Shown here in pieces: positions 35,025 to 42,979 of a stretch of DNA of 60,062 nt. Numbering within the stretch: position 1 is the first letter of the stretch; every line of letters begins with the position of its first letter. The DNA is from Allolucifera butyrica. Lineage in GTDB: Bacteria > Bacillota > Negativicutes > Sporomusales > UPPP01. Both the position numbers and the translations under genes were made by a program. The notes beneath the pieces are model-generated. The model was not told the origin of the DNA and ran no database searches. It saw only the letters and a list, made by a program, of their open reading frames with translations. The stretch is from the NCBI RefSeq assembly GCF_900476375.1, contig NZ_UPPP01000076.1, positions 1 to 60,062 of the forward strand. Direction: 5' to 3'.

Positions 35025-35469
35025 TGAAAAACTGGTATGGATTGGATTGGAGGCCAATGACAGTCTTCAATTGCTGCAGACAATGGCTGACAAGCTGCAT
35101 GAAGCCGGTTATGTAGCAGATTCTTACGGTACGTCCATAATTGCGCGGGAACGGATCTTCCCAACCGGACTGCCGACAGGAGAAATAGGGGTGGCTATTC
35201 CCCATACCGATATTTGCCATGTCATAAAACCGGCTATTGCTGTTGGCGTATTGAAGAAACCGGTTATCTTCCGGAATATGGGCTGTCCGGAAAGTACGGT
35301 GGACGCGCAAGTTGTCCTGATGCTGGCGATGAAAGATTCCGACAGCCAGATACGAATTTTGTCCCAACTGGCTACCATTCTTCAGGATGAAGGCTTGCTG
35401 AAACTAATTTCCGGCGCAAAGCATCCGGCGGATGTTTTGCGTTTGCTGGATGAAAAATTTGATCATTAG
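35002..35469 (+). CDS. PTS EIIA component, GatA/FruA type
   Basis: A 155-residue EIIA of the fructose/galactitol type that passes phosphate from HPr to EIIB. The active His is in VAIPHTDICHVI; other marks are ERIFPTGLPTGEIG and DAQVVLMLAMKDSDSQIRILSQLA. GTG start after AGGTGAT, overlapping the activator gene by 23 nt. It is similar in type to the last domain of that activator. Confidence 0.92.
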   Translation: MTTKFSLDEKLVWIGLEANDSLQLLQTMADKLHEAGYVADSYGTSIIARERIFPTGLPTGEIGVAIPHTDICHVIKPAIAVGVLKKPVIFRNMGCPESTVDAQVVLMLAMKDSDSQIRILSQLATILQDEGLLKLISGAKHPADVLRLLDEKFDH

Positions 35470-35511
35470 TTTTGGTGTACTCTGATATAACCGGAAAGGA
35501 GGTGCGTGAAC

Positions 35512-35817
35512 ATGAGAATCTATCGGATTTTAACTGTATGTGGCACAGGAATTGCCACATCGACGGTGGCCGCTGAAAAATGCAAGGAAATGTTGGGAAA
35601 ACGCGGCCTAAAAGTGGAAGTCGTCGAATGCAAGGCCCTGGAAGTGCCTTCAAAAATTCCGGTATTCATGCCGGATGTGGTAGTGGCAACGACTCCAGTA
35701 GGTGAAGCTGCATTGCAGGGAAAGAAAAAATTCAGCGGTCTGCCCTTTTTAACCGGGGTGGGAACGGAAAAAATCGCCGATGACATTGCCGCGTATTTGA
35801 AAAGTCTGGGAGATTAA
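35512..35817 (+). CDS. PTS EIIB component, galactitol type
   Basis: A 101-residue EIIB. The phospho-Cys lies in ILTVCGTGIATSTVAAEKCKEML near residue 10, the galactitol-type loop. ATG 35512 is 8 nt from AAAGGAGGTG; GTG 35506 lies too close. EIIC starts 21 nt after the stop. Confidence 0.93.
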   Translation: MRIYRILTVCGTGIATSTVAAEKCKEMLGKRGLKVEVVECKALEVPSKIPVFMPDVVVATTPVGEAALQGKKKFSGLPFLTGVGTEKIADDIAAYLKSLGD

Positions 35818-35838
35818 TTGGAAAAGGGGGGGAGATTC

Positions 35839-37089
35839 ATGGGTATTATCAAGTTTATCCTCGATTTAGGGCCAACGGTTATGATGCCCGTCATTATTAC
35901 CGTGTTAGGGTTGATCTTCCGGCAAACCTTTGCTAAAGCGTTCCGCGCCGGTATTACCATTGGTATTGGTTTTGCCGGTATCTCCCTGGTTATCGGCCTG
36001 CTGGTAAGCAACCTGTCGCCCGCTACTCAGGCTATGGTTAAAAACTGGGGGCTGCATTTAGATGTAATGGACGTTGGCTGGCCGATCTCCGCCGCGATTA
36101 GCTTTGGTACTACAATCGTTCCGGCGGTATTCCTGGTAGGCTTTGCCATCAATATTATCATGCTGGCCCTAAACTGGACTAAAACCATGGACGTTGACCT
36201 TTGGAACTATTGGCACTTTATCTTTACCGGCGCTTTGGTCATGTATCTTACCAACAGCACCATATTGGGTATCATTGCTGCCGGTATCACCATCATTATT
36301 ATCTTTAAACTGGCAGACTGGACTTCACCTTACGTTTCGGAATTTTTTGAAATTCCCGGCGTATCGCTGCCGCACACGGAAACCGTATCCTGGGCACCTG
36401 TCGGGATTTTCTTAAACAAAATCATTGACAAAATTCCGGGAATCAACCGGATTGAATTGAATCCGGAAAAGATTCAGCAGCGATTTGGCTTAATCGGTGA
36501 ACCCATGCTGATCGGCCTGGTAATGGGCGCTTTTATGGGTTTATTGGCCAAATATGATTTGAAAGGAATTCTGCAATTGGCAGTAAACCTGGCGGCGGTA
36601 TTGTTCCTGATGCCGAGAATGGTCCGCATTTTGATGGAAGGACTCCTGCCTTTGTCCGAAAGCGCGAGGGAATTCATCAACAAACGATTCCCCGGCAAAG
36701 AGGTGCTGATTGGCCTTGACGCGGCCATTGTTATCGGCCATCCATCAGTTATTTCCACAGCCCTTCTCTTAATTCCCATTACCCTGTTTTTGGCGACCGT
36801 TCTGCCCTATAACCGGATTTTGCCTTTCGCTGATTTAGCAGTGCTGCCTTTTCTGATGATTTGGGCGGTGGCTCCATCCAGAGGAAACGTGTTTCGCGGT
36901 GTTATCATCGGGACCGTATTTATGATGGCTATTCTATTTATCGGTACGGATATTGCCAACGTATCCACCCTTATGGCTAAAGGCGTAAACTTCCCCTTCC
37001 CGGAAGGAACCTCCTCGATTTCCTCTCTTGACGGCGGCGCTCACCTGGTCCCTTATATTCTGTTTAAACTGGTTCAGTTGTTCTACTAA
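35839..37089 (+). CDS. PTS EIIC component, galactitol (GatC) type
   Basis: A 416-residue membrane permease with about ten to twelve hydrophobic segments. It starts MGIIKFILDLGPTVMMPVII and has GWPISAAISFGTTIVPAVFLVG and VIGHPSVISTALLLIPITL, which match GatC-type EIIC. It would move and phosphorylate a polyol or pentitol. ATG 35839 follows GGGGGGGAG. Substrate cannot be fixed from sequence, since the GatC family also takes arabitol, xylitol and others. Confidence 0.92.
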   Translation: MGIIKFILDLGPTVMMPVIITVLGLIFRQTFAKAFRAGITIGIGFAGISLVIGLLVSNLSPATQAMVKNWGLHLDVMDVGWPISAAISFGTTIVPAVFLVGFAINIIMLALNWTKTMDVDLWNYWHFIFTGALVMYLTNSTILGIIAAGITIIIIFKLADWTSPYVSEFFEIPGVSLPHTETVSWAPVGIFLNKIIDKIPGINRIELNPEKIQQRFGLIGEPMLIGLVMGAFMGLLAKYDLKGILQLAVNLAAVLFLMPRMVRILMEGLLPLSESAREFINKRFPGKEVLIGLDAAIVIGHPSVISTALLLIPITLFLATVLPYNRILPFADLAVLPFLMIWAVAPSRGNVFRGVIIGTVFMMAILFIGTDIANVSTLMAKGVNFPFPEGTSSISSLDGGAHLVPYILFKLVQLFY

Positions 37090-37180
37090 CACTTCTTTTG
37101 CCGGTTAAGCCCGGAGGCGTTAGGCACAAACTTAATGTCTCCGGTTACCCCGATAATTTATTTTTTAAGAGGTGATTTAC

Positions 37181-37840
37181 ATGTTATTGGATGAACAGCG
37201 CCGCAAAGTGATTGAAATTGCGCTTACGGCTCAACGGGAAAAGCTGATTGCCTTAACCTTTGGAAACTTTAGCAGCAGAGACAAAGAAACGGGTTATATC
37301 TGTATAACTCCCAGCGGTATGGATTATAAAACGCTTGTACCCGAAGACATTGTCGTTGTTGATGTTAACTGCAATGTCATAGACGGCAAGCGCAAACCGT
37401 CCATTGAAACCCCGCTGCATTGCGCTACCTACCGGAAAAGAAGTGATGTATCCGGAGTCGCTCACACTCATTCCGTATTTGCCACTGCCTGGGCTTCCTG
37501 CGGCTGCTCCATACCGGTGGTAGTTGCCGAACTGGCGGCTTTGATTGGCGGTCCGGTGGAATGCGCTCCTTACGCCCCAATGGGAACAGTTGAGCTGGCG
37601 GAAGTTGTCACCGATCATCTGAAAGACCGGCATGCGGTATTAATGGCCAATCATGGTGCCCTGGCAGTGGGACCGGATATTGACACCGCCTATTGTAATG
37701 CGGTTGTCGTGGAAGAAGGCGCTAAAATCGCTTTTTATAGTAAAATGATCGGCAATGCCCAGGTAATTCCCGGTGACGAATGCGTTTGTCTTCGCCGTGC
37801 CGTTCTGGAAAAGTATGGTCAGAAACCGTGCGGCTGCTAG
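37181..37840 (+). CDS. class II aldolase/adducin-family (L-fuculose-phosphate aldolase-like)
   Basis: A 219-residue zinc aldolase or epimerase. Zinc ligands are in VAHTHSVFATAWA (two His) and LMANHGALAVG (third His); FGNFSSRDKETGYICITPSGMDY binds the substrate phosphate, and the usual catalytic Glu lies in VVAELAALIGG. It would split a ketose phosphate into dihydroxyacetone phosphate (or glycolaldehyde) and an aldehyde. ATG 37181 follows AAGAGGTGAT. The tail ends QKPCGC. Operon context suggests it acts on the phosphorylated, oxidised polyol. Confidence 0.9.
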   Translation: MLLDEQRRKVIEIALTAQREKLIALTFGNFSSRDKETGYICITPSGMDYKTLVPEDIVVVDVNCNVIDGKRKPSIETPLHCATYRKRSDVSGVAHTHSVFATAWASCGCSIPVVVAELAALIGGPVECAPYAPMGTVELAEVVTDHLKDRHAVLMANHGALAVGPDIDTAYCNAVVVEEGAKIAFYSKMIGNAQVIPGDECVCLRRAVLEKYGQKPCGC

Positions 37841-37888
37841 AAGTTGTTGCGATAGATTCAGGCTAAGGCAGTTTGTGAAGGAGAGGTT

Positions 37889-38929
37889 ATGATGAAAGGT
37901 AAAATGAAGGCGCAAATGTTTTATGCTCCAGGGGACGTAAGATTTGAAGAGATTGATATACCACAGCCCAACAAAAACGAAATATTAGTAAAAATAAAAG
38001 CGGCGTTAACCTGCGGTACCGACCTTAAAACTTACCGGCGCGGACATCCATCCATCATCAAATCCGTACCCTCTACTTTCGGTCACGAGTTTTCCGGCGA
38101 AGTAGTAGAGGTAGGGGCCAAGGTAGATCATTTCCAGGTAGGCGACCGGGTTGTGGGAGCTAATTCCGCGCCTTGTTTTCATTGTTATTTTTGTAAGCAG
38201 AAAATGTACAGTCTGTGCGAGAATCTGGAATTTCTTAATGGCGCTTATTCGGAATATGTAGTTGTACCGCAGCAGATTGTTAAATACAACTATTATAAAA
38301 TTCCGGATTCGTTAAGTTATCAGGAAGCAGCTCTGGTGGAACCTTTGGCTTGTGCGCTGCATGGCATAGACCGCACGCCAATCAAGGTCGGTGAAACGGT
38401 AGTCGTTGCCGGAGCCGGGCCAATTGGGCTGATGTTTGTGAAACTGGCGACCTTAAAAGGCGCCAGAGTAATTAGTGTAGACCTTTCCGCTTATCGCCTG
38501 GAACAAGCTAAACGATTTGGGGCGTTGCTGACGGTGAATGCGGGCAAGGCCGACCTGGTCAAAGACGTTAGGGAACGGACGGAACTAGGCAAAGGTGCTG
38601 ACGTGGTGATTGAAGCAACCGGTTTTCCGGAGGTATGGGAACAGGCAGTCAAAATGGCGCGTCCGGGTGGACTGGTAAATCTTTTTGGCGGTACAAAAGC
38701 CGGTACTACGTTCAATATCGACTGTCAAAAGTTTCATTATACCGAACTTACCGTCAAAGCAGTTTTCCACCACACTCCCTATCATGTGAAAAAAGCGCTT
38801 GAACTCCTGGCTACCGGACAGGTAGACGGCAAGATGTTTATTTCCGGCAGTTATCCTTTGGAGAAGACCATTGACGCTCTGGAAAGCATTAGCAGGCAAG
38901 AAGGCATCAAATATGCAATTCTGCCGTAA
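37889..38929 (+). CDS. zinc-dependent medium-chain dehydrogenase (sorbitol/galactitol-phosphate dehydrogenase-like)
   Basis: A 346-residue MDR enzyme. Catalytic zinc: LTCGTDLKTY and FGHEFSGEV. Structural zinc: CFHCYFCKQKMYSLC. Rossmann loop: VVAGAGPIGLMFVKLATLKGARVISV, where the Asp after the loop (VDLSAYR) favours NAD. It probably oxidises the polyol phosphate delivered by the PTS to a ketose phosphate for the class II aldolase. GGAGAGG precedes ATG 37889/37892. Confidence 0.9.
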   Translation: MMKGKMKAQMFYAPGDVRFEEIDIPQPNKNEILVKIKAALTCGTDLKTYRRGHPSIIKSVPSTFGHEFSGEVVEVGAKVDHFQVGDRVVGANSAPCFHCYFCKQKMYSLCENLEFLNGAYSEYVVVPQQIVKYNYYKIPDSLSYQEAALVEPLACALHGIDRTPIKVGETVVVAGAGPIGLMFVKLATLKGARVISVDLSAYRLEQAKRFGALLTVNAGKADLVKDVRERTELGKGADVVIEATGFPEVWEQAVKMARPGGLVNLFGGTKAGTTFNIDCQKFHYTELTVKAVFHHTPYHVKKALELLATGQVDGKMFISGSYPLEKTIDALESISRQEGIKYAILP

Positions 38930-38971
38930 TACCATCTAGATGTAAAGAATGAAAAGAGGGGGCTTGACTTT

Positions 38972-39166
38972 GTGATTTATGAAATATTGCGTGCTGCAGC
39001 CGGTCCCTATCTCAGAAGTGCCATTGATTTTTATATTGCCAATCAGAATATCCTGAATCCGGTTGTCGTCATAACGGGGTTTCTATGGATCGTATTTTCC
39101 CGTAAAAGCCTTATGAACCGGTCTGGAGAAAAAACAAACTGGTTAGGTGTTCCCAACAAACGATAA
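38972..39166 (+). CDS. hypothetical small membrane protein, 64 residues
   Basis: GTG start with GAGGGGG upstream. One likely membrane segment, NPVVVITGFLWIVFS (about 29-43), with a basic tail (RKSLMNRSGEK). No family recognised. It lies within the polyol operon between the dehydrogenase and the GpsA-like gene, 39 nt before the latter, and may be a small accessory to the transporter; that is speculation. Confidence 0.55.
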   Translation: MIYEILRAAAGPYLRSAIDFYIANQNILNPVVVITGFLWIVFSRKSLMNRSGEKTNWLGVPNKR

Positions 39167-39205
39167 TTCCGGATAAAAATGTCTTCCTGGATGAGGAGTG
39201 GTTTT

Positions 39206-40258
39206 ATGGCGAAGGTAACAATTATTGGTGCGGGTGCCATGGGCAGTGCGCTGACGGTTCCATTGATTGACAATGGGCATCAGGTCCGGCTCTGGGGAAC
39301 GGAACTGGACACGGAAATTATTGAGGCCGTGCGCAAGGGACAGCCTCATCCGAAACATAAGCACTGTATCCCGTCTCAGGTTTTGACCTATACGGTTAGT
39401 GAATTAGAACAGGCCGCCACGGAGGCAGACCTGATCATTATGGCGATAACATCCGAGGCTTTAGGCAAAATTTTTAAAAGGGTACTACCTTATATTAAAC
39501 CCGGCATGATTGTTGGTACTGTCTCCAAAGGCTTTGAATATGGCGTCGACGGCGATATTATCATTCTGCCTGACTTACTGGAAAGTCTGCTGCCGCTGAA
39601 TTTACGGCCGGAGGTAAGATTCGTGGCGGTAGGCGGTCCGTGCAAGGCGACGGAACTATTGTGGCGGACGCCAACCGGCGTAACCTACGCCAGCAAAGAT
39701 ATTCAAGCCGCTCAATATATGCGGAAGCTTTTGCTCACCAATGAATACAGGATTGAAGTAACTACCGATGTAATCGGCACAGAGGCATGTGCTGCTTTAA
39801 AAAATGCTTATGCAGTAGGATTGGGTATGGCCGAGGGCTTCCGGCAAAAACAGGGTTTGCCTTTCAATAATACCAAGTCGGCTCTGTTTACCTACGCGAT
39901 CAGAGAGATGAAATCACTTTCCCTGGCTTTGGGGGGAACCATTCATCCCGTTTATGGTTTCCCGGGTATCGGTGATTTGGAAGTAACAGGGGAAGCGGGA
40001 AGAAACAGAATGCTGGGCGAAGTGATCGGTGGCGGCTTAACGGCCAGTCAGGCCATCGCCAAAATGCAGGCTGAGCAGATTACCGTGGAAGGCTATCCGG
40101 CTATCCGGTTTGGATATAATTTAGCGAAACAACTGGCACGTGACGGAAAGCTTGCCCTGAAGGAAATTCCGCTGCTGGAAGGATTGTACAACGTTTTGTA
40201 TCAGGATGCCGAGGCTTTTACAACGATGGGCAGCGTGATAAGGAAGTATACGTCCTAA
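39206..40258 (+). CDS. GpsA-like glycerol-3-phosphate dehydrogenase (NAD(P)+)
   Basis: A 350-residue dehydrogenase with IIGAGAMGSALTVPLIDNGHQVRLWG (dinucleotide site), TVSKGFEY (in place of the common SKGIE), GGPCKATELL, and LKNAYAVGLGMAEG with the catalytic Lys, followed by a C-terminal all-helical domain (GFPGIGDLEVTGEAGRNR). It resembles GpsA but in this operon may oxidise a different polyol phosphate or reduce dihydroxyacetone phosphate. ATG 39206 follows GATGAGGAG. Confidence 0.85.
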   Translation: MAKVTIIGAGAMGSALTVPLIDNGHQVRLWGTELDTEIIEAVRKGQPHPKHKHCIPSQVLTYTVSELEQAATEADLIIMAITSEALGKIFKRVLPYIKPGMIVGTVSKGFEYGVDGDIIILPDLLESLLPLNLRPEVRFVAVGGPCKATELLWRTPTGVTYASKDIQAAQYMRKLLLTNEYRIEVTTDVIGTEACAALKNAYAVGLGMAEGFRQKQGLPFNNTKSALFTYAIREMKSLSLALGGTIHPVYGFPGIGDLEVTGEAGRNRMLGEVIGGGLTASQAIAKMQAEQITVEGYPAIRFGYNLAKQLARDGKLALKEIPLLEGLYNVLYQDAEAFTTMGSVIRKYTS

Positions 40259-40284
40259 CCCGGACTTTGGAAGGACTGATGGGG

Positions 40285-40758
40285 ATGAGGATTGCTATAG
40301 GCTGCGACAATGCAGCATTCGAGCTAAAACAAGTTTTGGTAAAATACTTGCATGAGCAAGGCCATGAATGCCTGGATGTGGGCATCATTTCGACCGAGGA
40401 AGAAACGTATTATCCCATAATTGCGGAACGGGTCGCAACTCAGGTTGCAAGTCAACAAGCGGAACGGGGCGTATTGCTGTGCGGCACCGGAATTGGAATG
40501 TGCATTGCGGCCAACAAAGTTCCTGGAGTGTATGCCGCTTTGTGTCATGATGTTTATTCCGCCGAACGGGCCAGAAAAAGCAATCATGCGCAGATTATTA
40601 CCATGGGTGCCCGGGTGATAGGGCCGGAACTGGCTAAGGTCATCCTGCGGGCGTGGCTGGAATCCGAATTTACCCCCGGTTCGTCATCACCCAAGGTTGA
40701 TTTAGTTACAGAAATGGACAGCAAATACCGGGTCAATAACTCTCAGGGCAGCCGGTAG
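40285..40758 (+). CDS. RpiB/LacAB-family sugar-phosphate isomerase, divergent active site
   Basis: A 157-residue isomerase-fold protein. MRIAIGCDNAAFELK replaces the usual GCDH/GSDHAG, so the His after Asp is Asn. The catalytic Cys is kept in LLCGTGIGMCIAANK. The His of E. coli RpiB near 99 (RQHNDTN) corresponds to RKSNHAQ here, a Ser. The phosphate-binding Arg pair near the C terminus is not evident (SSPKVDLVTE). RpiB relatives include galactose-6-phosphate and tetrulose-phosphate isomerases, so a non-ribose substrate is likely. ATG 40285 is 9 nt from GAAGGA. Last recognised gene of the operon. Confidence 0.85.
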   Translation: MRIAIGCDNAAFELKQVLVKYLHEQGHECLDVGIISTEEETYYPIIAERVATQVASQQAERGVLLCGTGIGMCIAANKVPGVYAALCHDVYSAERARKSNHAQIITMGARVIGPELAKVILRAWLESEFTPGSSSPKVDLVTEMDSKYRVNNSQGSR

Positions 40759-40928
40759 TTACTGAAACAGTGATAACACCCGACCTGCGCATCCCTTATC
40801 CCCAGGAAAAGCAGGCAGCCATGTTAAAACAAGTGGAGAAACTCAGTGAGCGTTATGACGTACAAAAGATTGACGGCTCCGTGTGGAATCTTATATTCCG
40901 CGTAAAGTGCTCTTTTGTCGGCGGTCTG

Positions 40929-40953
40929 AAACTGGCATTTCGCCAGTTTTTTT
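40929..40953 (+). terminator. terminator of the polyol operon
   Basis: AACTGGC pairs with GCCAGTT around ATTTC, followed by TTTTTA. Confidence 0.88.
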
Positions 40954-40999
40954 ATAGGATCTGTTCTGACTCGGCAACTATGGTCTGCCGATTTCGATT

Positions 41000-41046
41000 G
41001 TAATAATCGTTACATTGTGTTATTATTCTAATGTAACGGTTGTTAC
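41000..41046. promoter_or_regulatory. 17-bp-arm inverted repeat before the COG4280-like gene
   Basis: The arm GTAATAATCGTTACATT (41000-41016) faces AATGTAACGGTTGTTAC (41030-41046), matching at 15 of 17 positions, with the mismatches forming U-G pairs in RNA. It may be an operator or a leader hairpin; no T-run follows. Confidence 0.6.
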
Positions 41047-41102
41047 TAATATTTATACGGAAAATAAAACAGATTATATAGGACGGGCAAAGGAGGAACA
41101 AC

Positions 41103-41885
41103 ATGATTTGGTCTGCTATTTTATCATCTTTTCTTGCTTCGTTAGTTGAATTTGTCGAGGCGCTAACAATTGTATTGGCCGTGGGCGTTACGGTCAACTG
41201 GAGAAGTAGTTTGTTCGGGGCTGGTATGGCGATGGTAACATTGGCGGCATTGGTTGCCATATTTGGTTCAACTCTGATTATCTTTATTCCGATTGGGATT
41301 CTGAGGCTTGTTATTGGAATCATACTTGTACTCTTTGGTATGCAGTGGTTAAAAAAGGCTTTGCTCCGTTACAGCGGTCTTAAGGCTATTCACGACGAAG
41401 CGGCGATTTATGAAGAGGAGATGCGGCAACTTAAAGCCATGGGAGAGGTGAACGACCGTAAGTTTAATGCTTTTGGTTTTGCCACTTCCTTTAAAAGTGT
41501 TTTGCTGGAGGGGCTGGAGGTTGCTTTTATTGTCATTACTTTTGGTGCTACGTCTGCAATCGATAAAATGCAAGGAATATGGAATGCGACAATTGGAGCT
41601 TTCCTGGCGTTTCTTGTTGTTGTCGTATTTGGCCTTATCGCGCGGGGACCACTCACCAAAATTCCGGAAAATACTTTGAAGTTTATAGTTGGAATCATGC
41701 TTGTCACTTTTGGAACCTTCTGGTCCGGGGAAGGGATGGGAATCGAATGGCCGTTTGCTGATTTGTTTTTGTTCGTATTGGCTGCCTTCTTTATTTTGCT
41801 AAGCGCTGCCATTGTGCGGTGGCTAAAATCACATGCAATAACCCAAAAGAAGTTCAACACGAATGCGGGAGGAATCGGAGCATGA
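41103..41885 (+). CDS. COG4280-like integral membrane protein
   Basis: About 260 residues with six or seven hydrophobic helices. Two similar acidic motifs, SLVEFVEALTIVLAVG near 14-29 and LLEGLEVAFIVITFG near 136-150, give an internal repeat with Glu-x-x-Glu in membrane segments, as in several metal transporters. I assign it to the uncharacterised COG4280 group from memory. Transport of a metal or anion is a guess. AAAGGAGG lies 7 nt before ATG. The next small gene overlaps its stop. Confidence 0.75.
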   Translation: MIWSAILSSFLASLVEFVEALTIVLAVGVTVNWRSSLFGAGMAMVTLAALVAIFGSTLIIFIPIGILRLVIGIILVLFGMQWLKKALLRYSGLKAIHDEAAIYEEEMRQLKAMGEVNDRKFNAFGFATSFKSVLLEGLEVAFIVITFGATSAIDKMQGIWNATIGAFLAFLVVVVFGLIARGPLTKIPENTLKFIVGIMLVTFGTFWSGEGMGIEWPFADLFLFVLAAFFILLSAAIVRWLKSHAITQKKFNTNAGGIGA

Positions 41886-42094
41886 CTAGCATCATTCATA
41901 TTTTTAAAGCTGTCTTTGATTTTTTTTGTGGTGACTGGCGAATATTCTGGGGTATAACCTTAACCCTTGTTTTTGTTGAGTTGATTGAGCAGCTTACGGT
42001 GATTACCGTTGCGGTCCCGCTTGCGGGTATTATTTATATAATCGGAATTTCTTTGAGTCTGATTGTTGCACTTAAACGGGAAATTGCTAAATAG
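41882..42094 (+). CDS. small membrane protein coupled to the COG4280-like gene
   Basis: A 70-residue protein with two hydrophobic segments (WGITLTLVFVELIEQLTVITVAV and LAGIIYIIGISLSLIVAL). It contains VELIEQLTVI, resembling the VEFVEALTIV motif of the preceding protein. ATG 41882 overlaps the previous TGA (ATGA). Probably a subunit of the same membrane complex. Confidence 0.72.
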   Translation: MTSIIHIFKAVFDFFCGDWRIFWGITLTLVFVELIEQLTVITVAVPLAGIIYIIGISLSLIVALKREIAK

Positions 42095-42100
42095 GATTAG

Positions 42101-42131
42101 CAGTACTTCGCTTTGCGGGGTACTGTTTTTA
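42101..42131 (+). terminator. intrinsic terminator
   Basis: CAGTACTTCGC pairs with GCGGGGTACTG around TTT, followed by TTTTT. Confidence 0.88.
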
Positions 42132-42251
42132 TAATGGCCTTGTGAGCATCGGAAACTGTACCTTGGTGATTTACAGAAATGATGATAAAATTAAAGGCAT
42201 ATAAAGCGGGTGCCGGAATAGAACCGGTGTTTTAACAAGGAGCAGATTTTA

Positions 42252-42779
42252 ATGAGAAAATGGCTTGTAATGAGCTACAATTTACCAACAGAGCCGTCAA
42301 GAATAAGAGTTGCAGCGTGGAGAAGTTTGAAAAAGCAGGGTGCTGTCAATATACAGAAGTCTATGTGGGTTTTGCCGTATAGTAAGGAGAATTCTACCGC
42401 CCTATCGCTACTATCTCAAGAGCTGGAGAAGAATAATGGTGAAACGATTATAATGGAATCTATTTTTTTGGCGGAAAGATATGAGCAGAAGATAACTTCA
42501 ATTTATAATAAGGCTAGAAGTCTGGAGTATGAAGAAATCATTGATAAGTGCAATGATTTCTTTGCCGAAATCGAAAATGAGACAAGCACGGAAAATCTAA
42601 CTTTTGCCGAAGCAGAAGAGAATGAAGAAGAGTTAAATAAACTATTATCCTGGTTTAACAAAATAAACGTCAGAGATATTTTCGGTGCCCCACTTAGAGC
42701 GGAAACGGAAGAGGCACTGGAAAAATGTAAGAAAATCTTTGAGGAGTTCAGCGATAAAGTGTTTGATAAAGAAACATAA
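42252..42779 (+). CDS. ChrB N-terminal domain protein
   Basis: A 175-residue protein. The start, KWLVMSYNLPTEPSRIRVAAWRSLKKQGAVNIQKSMWVLPYS, matches the ChrB N-terminal domain found in chromate resistance regulators, which resembles PaaX-type helix-turn-helix folds. The C-terminal part is acidic and helical (EAEENEEELNKLL). The C-terminal chromate-sensing half of full ChrB (about 300 residues in total) is absent, and no ChrA transporter is adjacent. AAGGAG lies upstream of ATG. Likely a stress-responsive regulator; the metal link is inference. Confidence 0.8.
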   Translation: MRKWLVMSYNLPTEPSRIRVAAWRSLKKQGAVNIQKSMWVLPYSKENSTALSLLSQELEKNNGETIIMESIFLAERYEQKITSIYNKARSLEYEEIIDKCNDFFAEIENETSTENLTFAEAEENEEELNKLLSWFNKINVRDIFGAPLRAETEEALEKCKKIFEEFSDKVFDKET

Positions 42780-42799
42780 TATACTTTCCAACCATGAGA

Positions 42800-42824
42800 A
42801 AGACCGCCGGAGCGGTCTTTCGGC
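42800..42824. terminator. intrinsic terminator
   Basis: GAAAGACCGC pairs with GCGGTCTTTC around CGGA. Confidence 0.88.
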
Positions 42825-42979
42825 TTATAGTGCAGGGTCGAGGCGTGGTTATAGACATTGCTAGCTTCGTAGCGGCCAGTCCGGTAACATATATGTTTAT
42901 TTTTATTATAGCAGGAAAAAAAAGAGAGTTGACGAAATTATTTATTATGTAAAATAAAAAACAACCTATGGGAGGACCA

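Noticed and set aside
40770..41003. 77-codon plus-strand frame after the RpiB-like gene
   Set aside because: GTG start without SD, and it runs through the terminator hairpin at 40929-40953; no family recognised.
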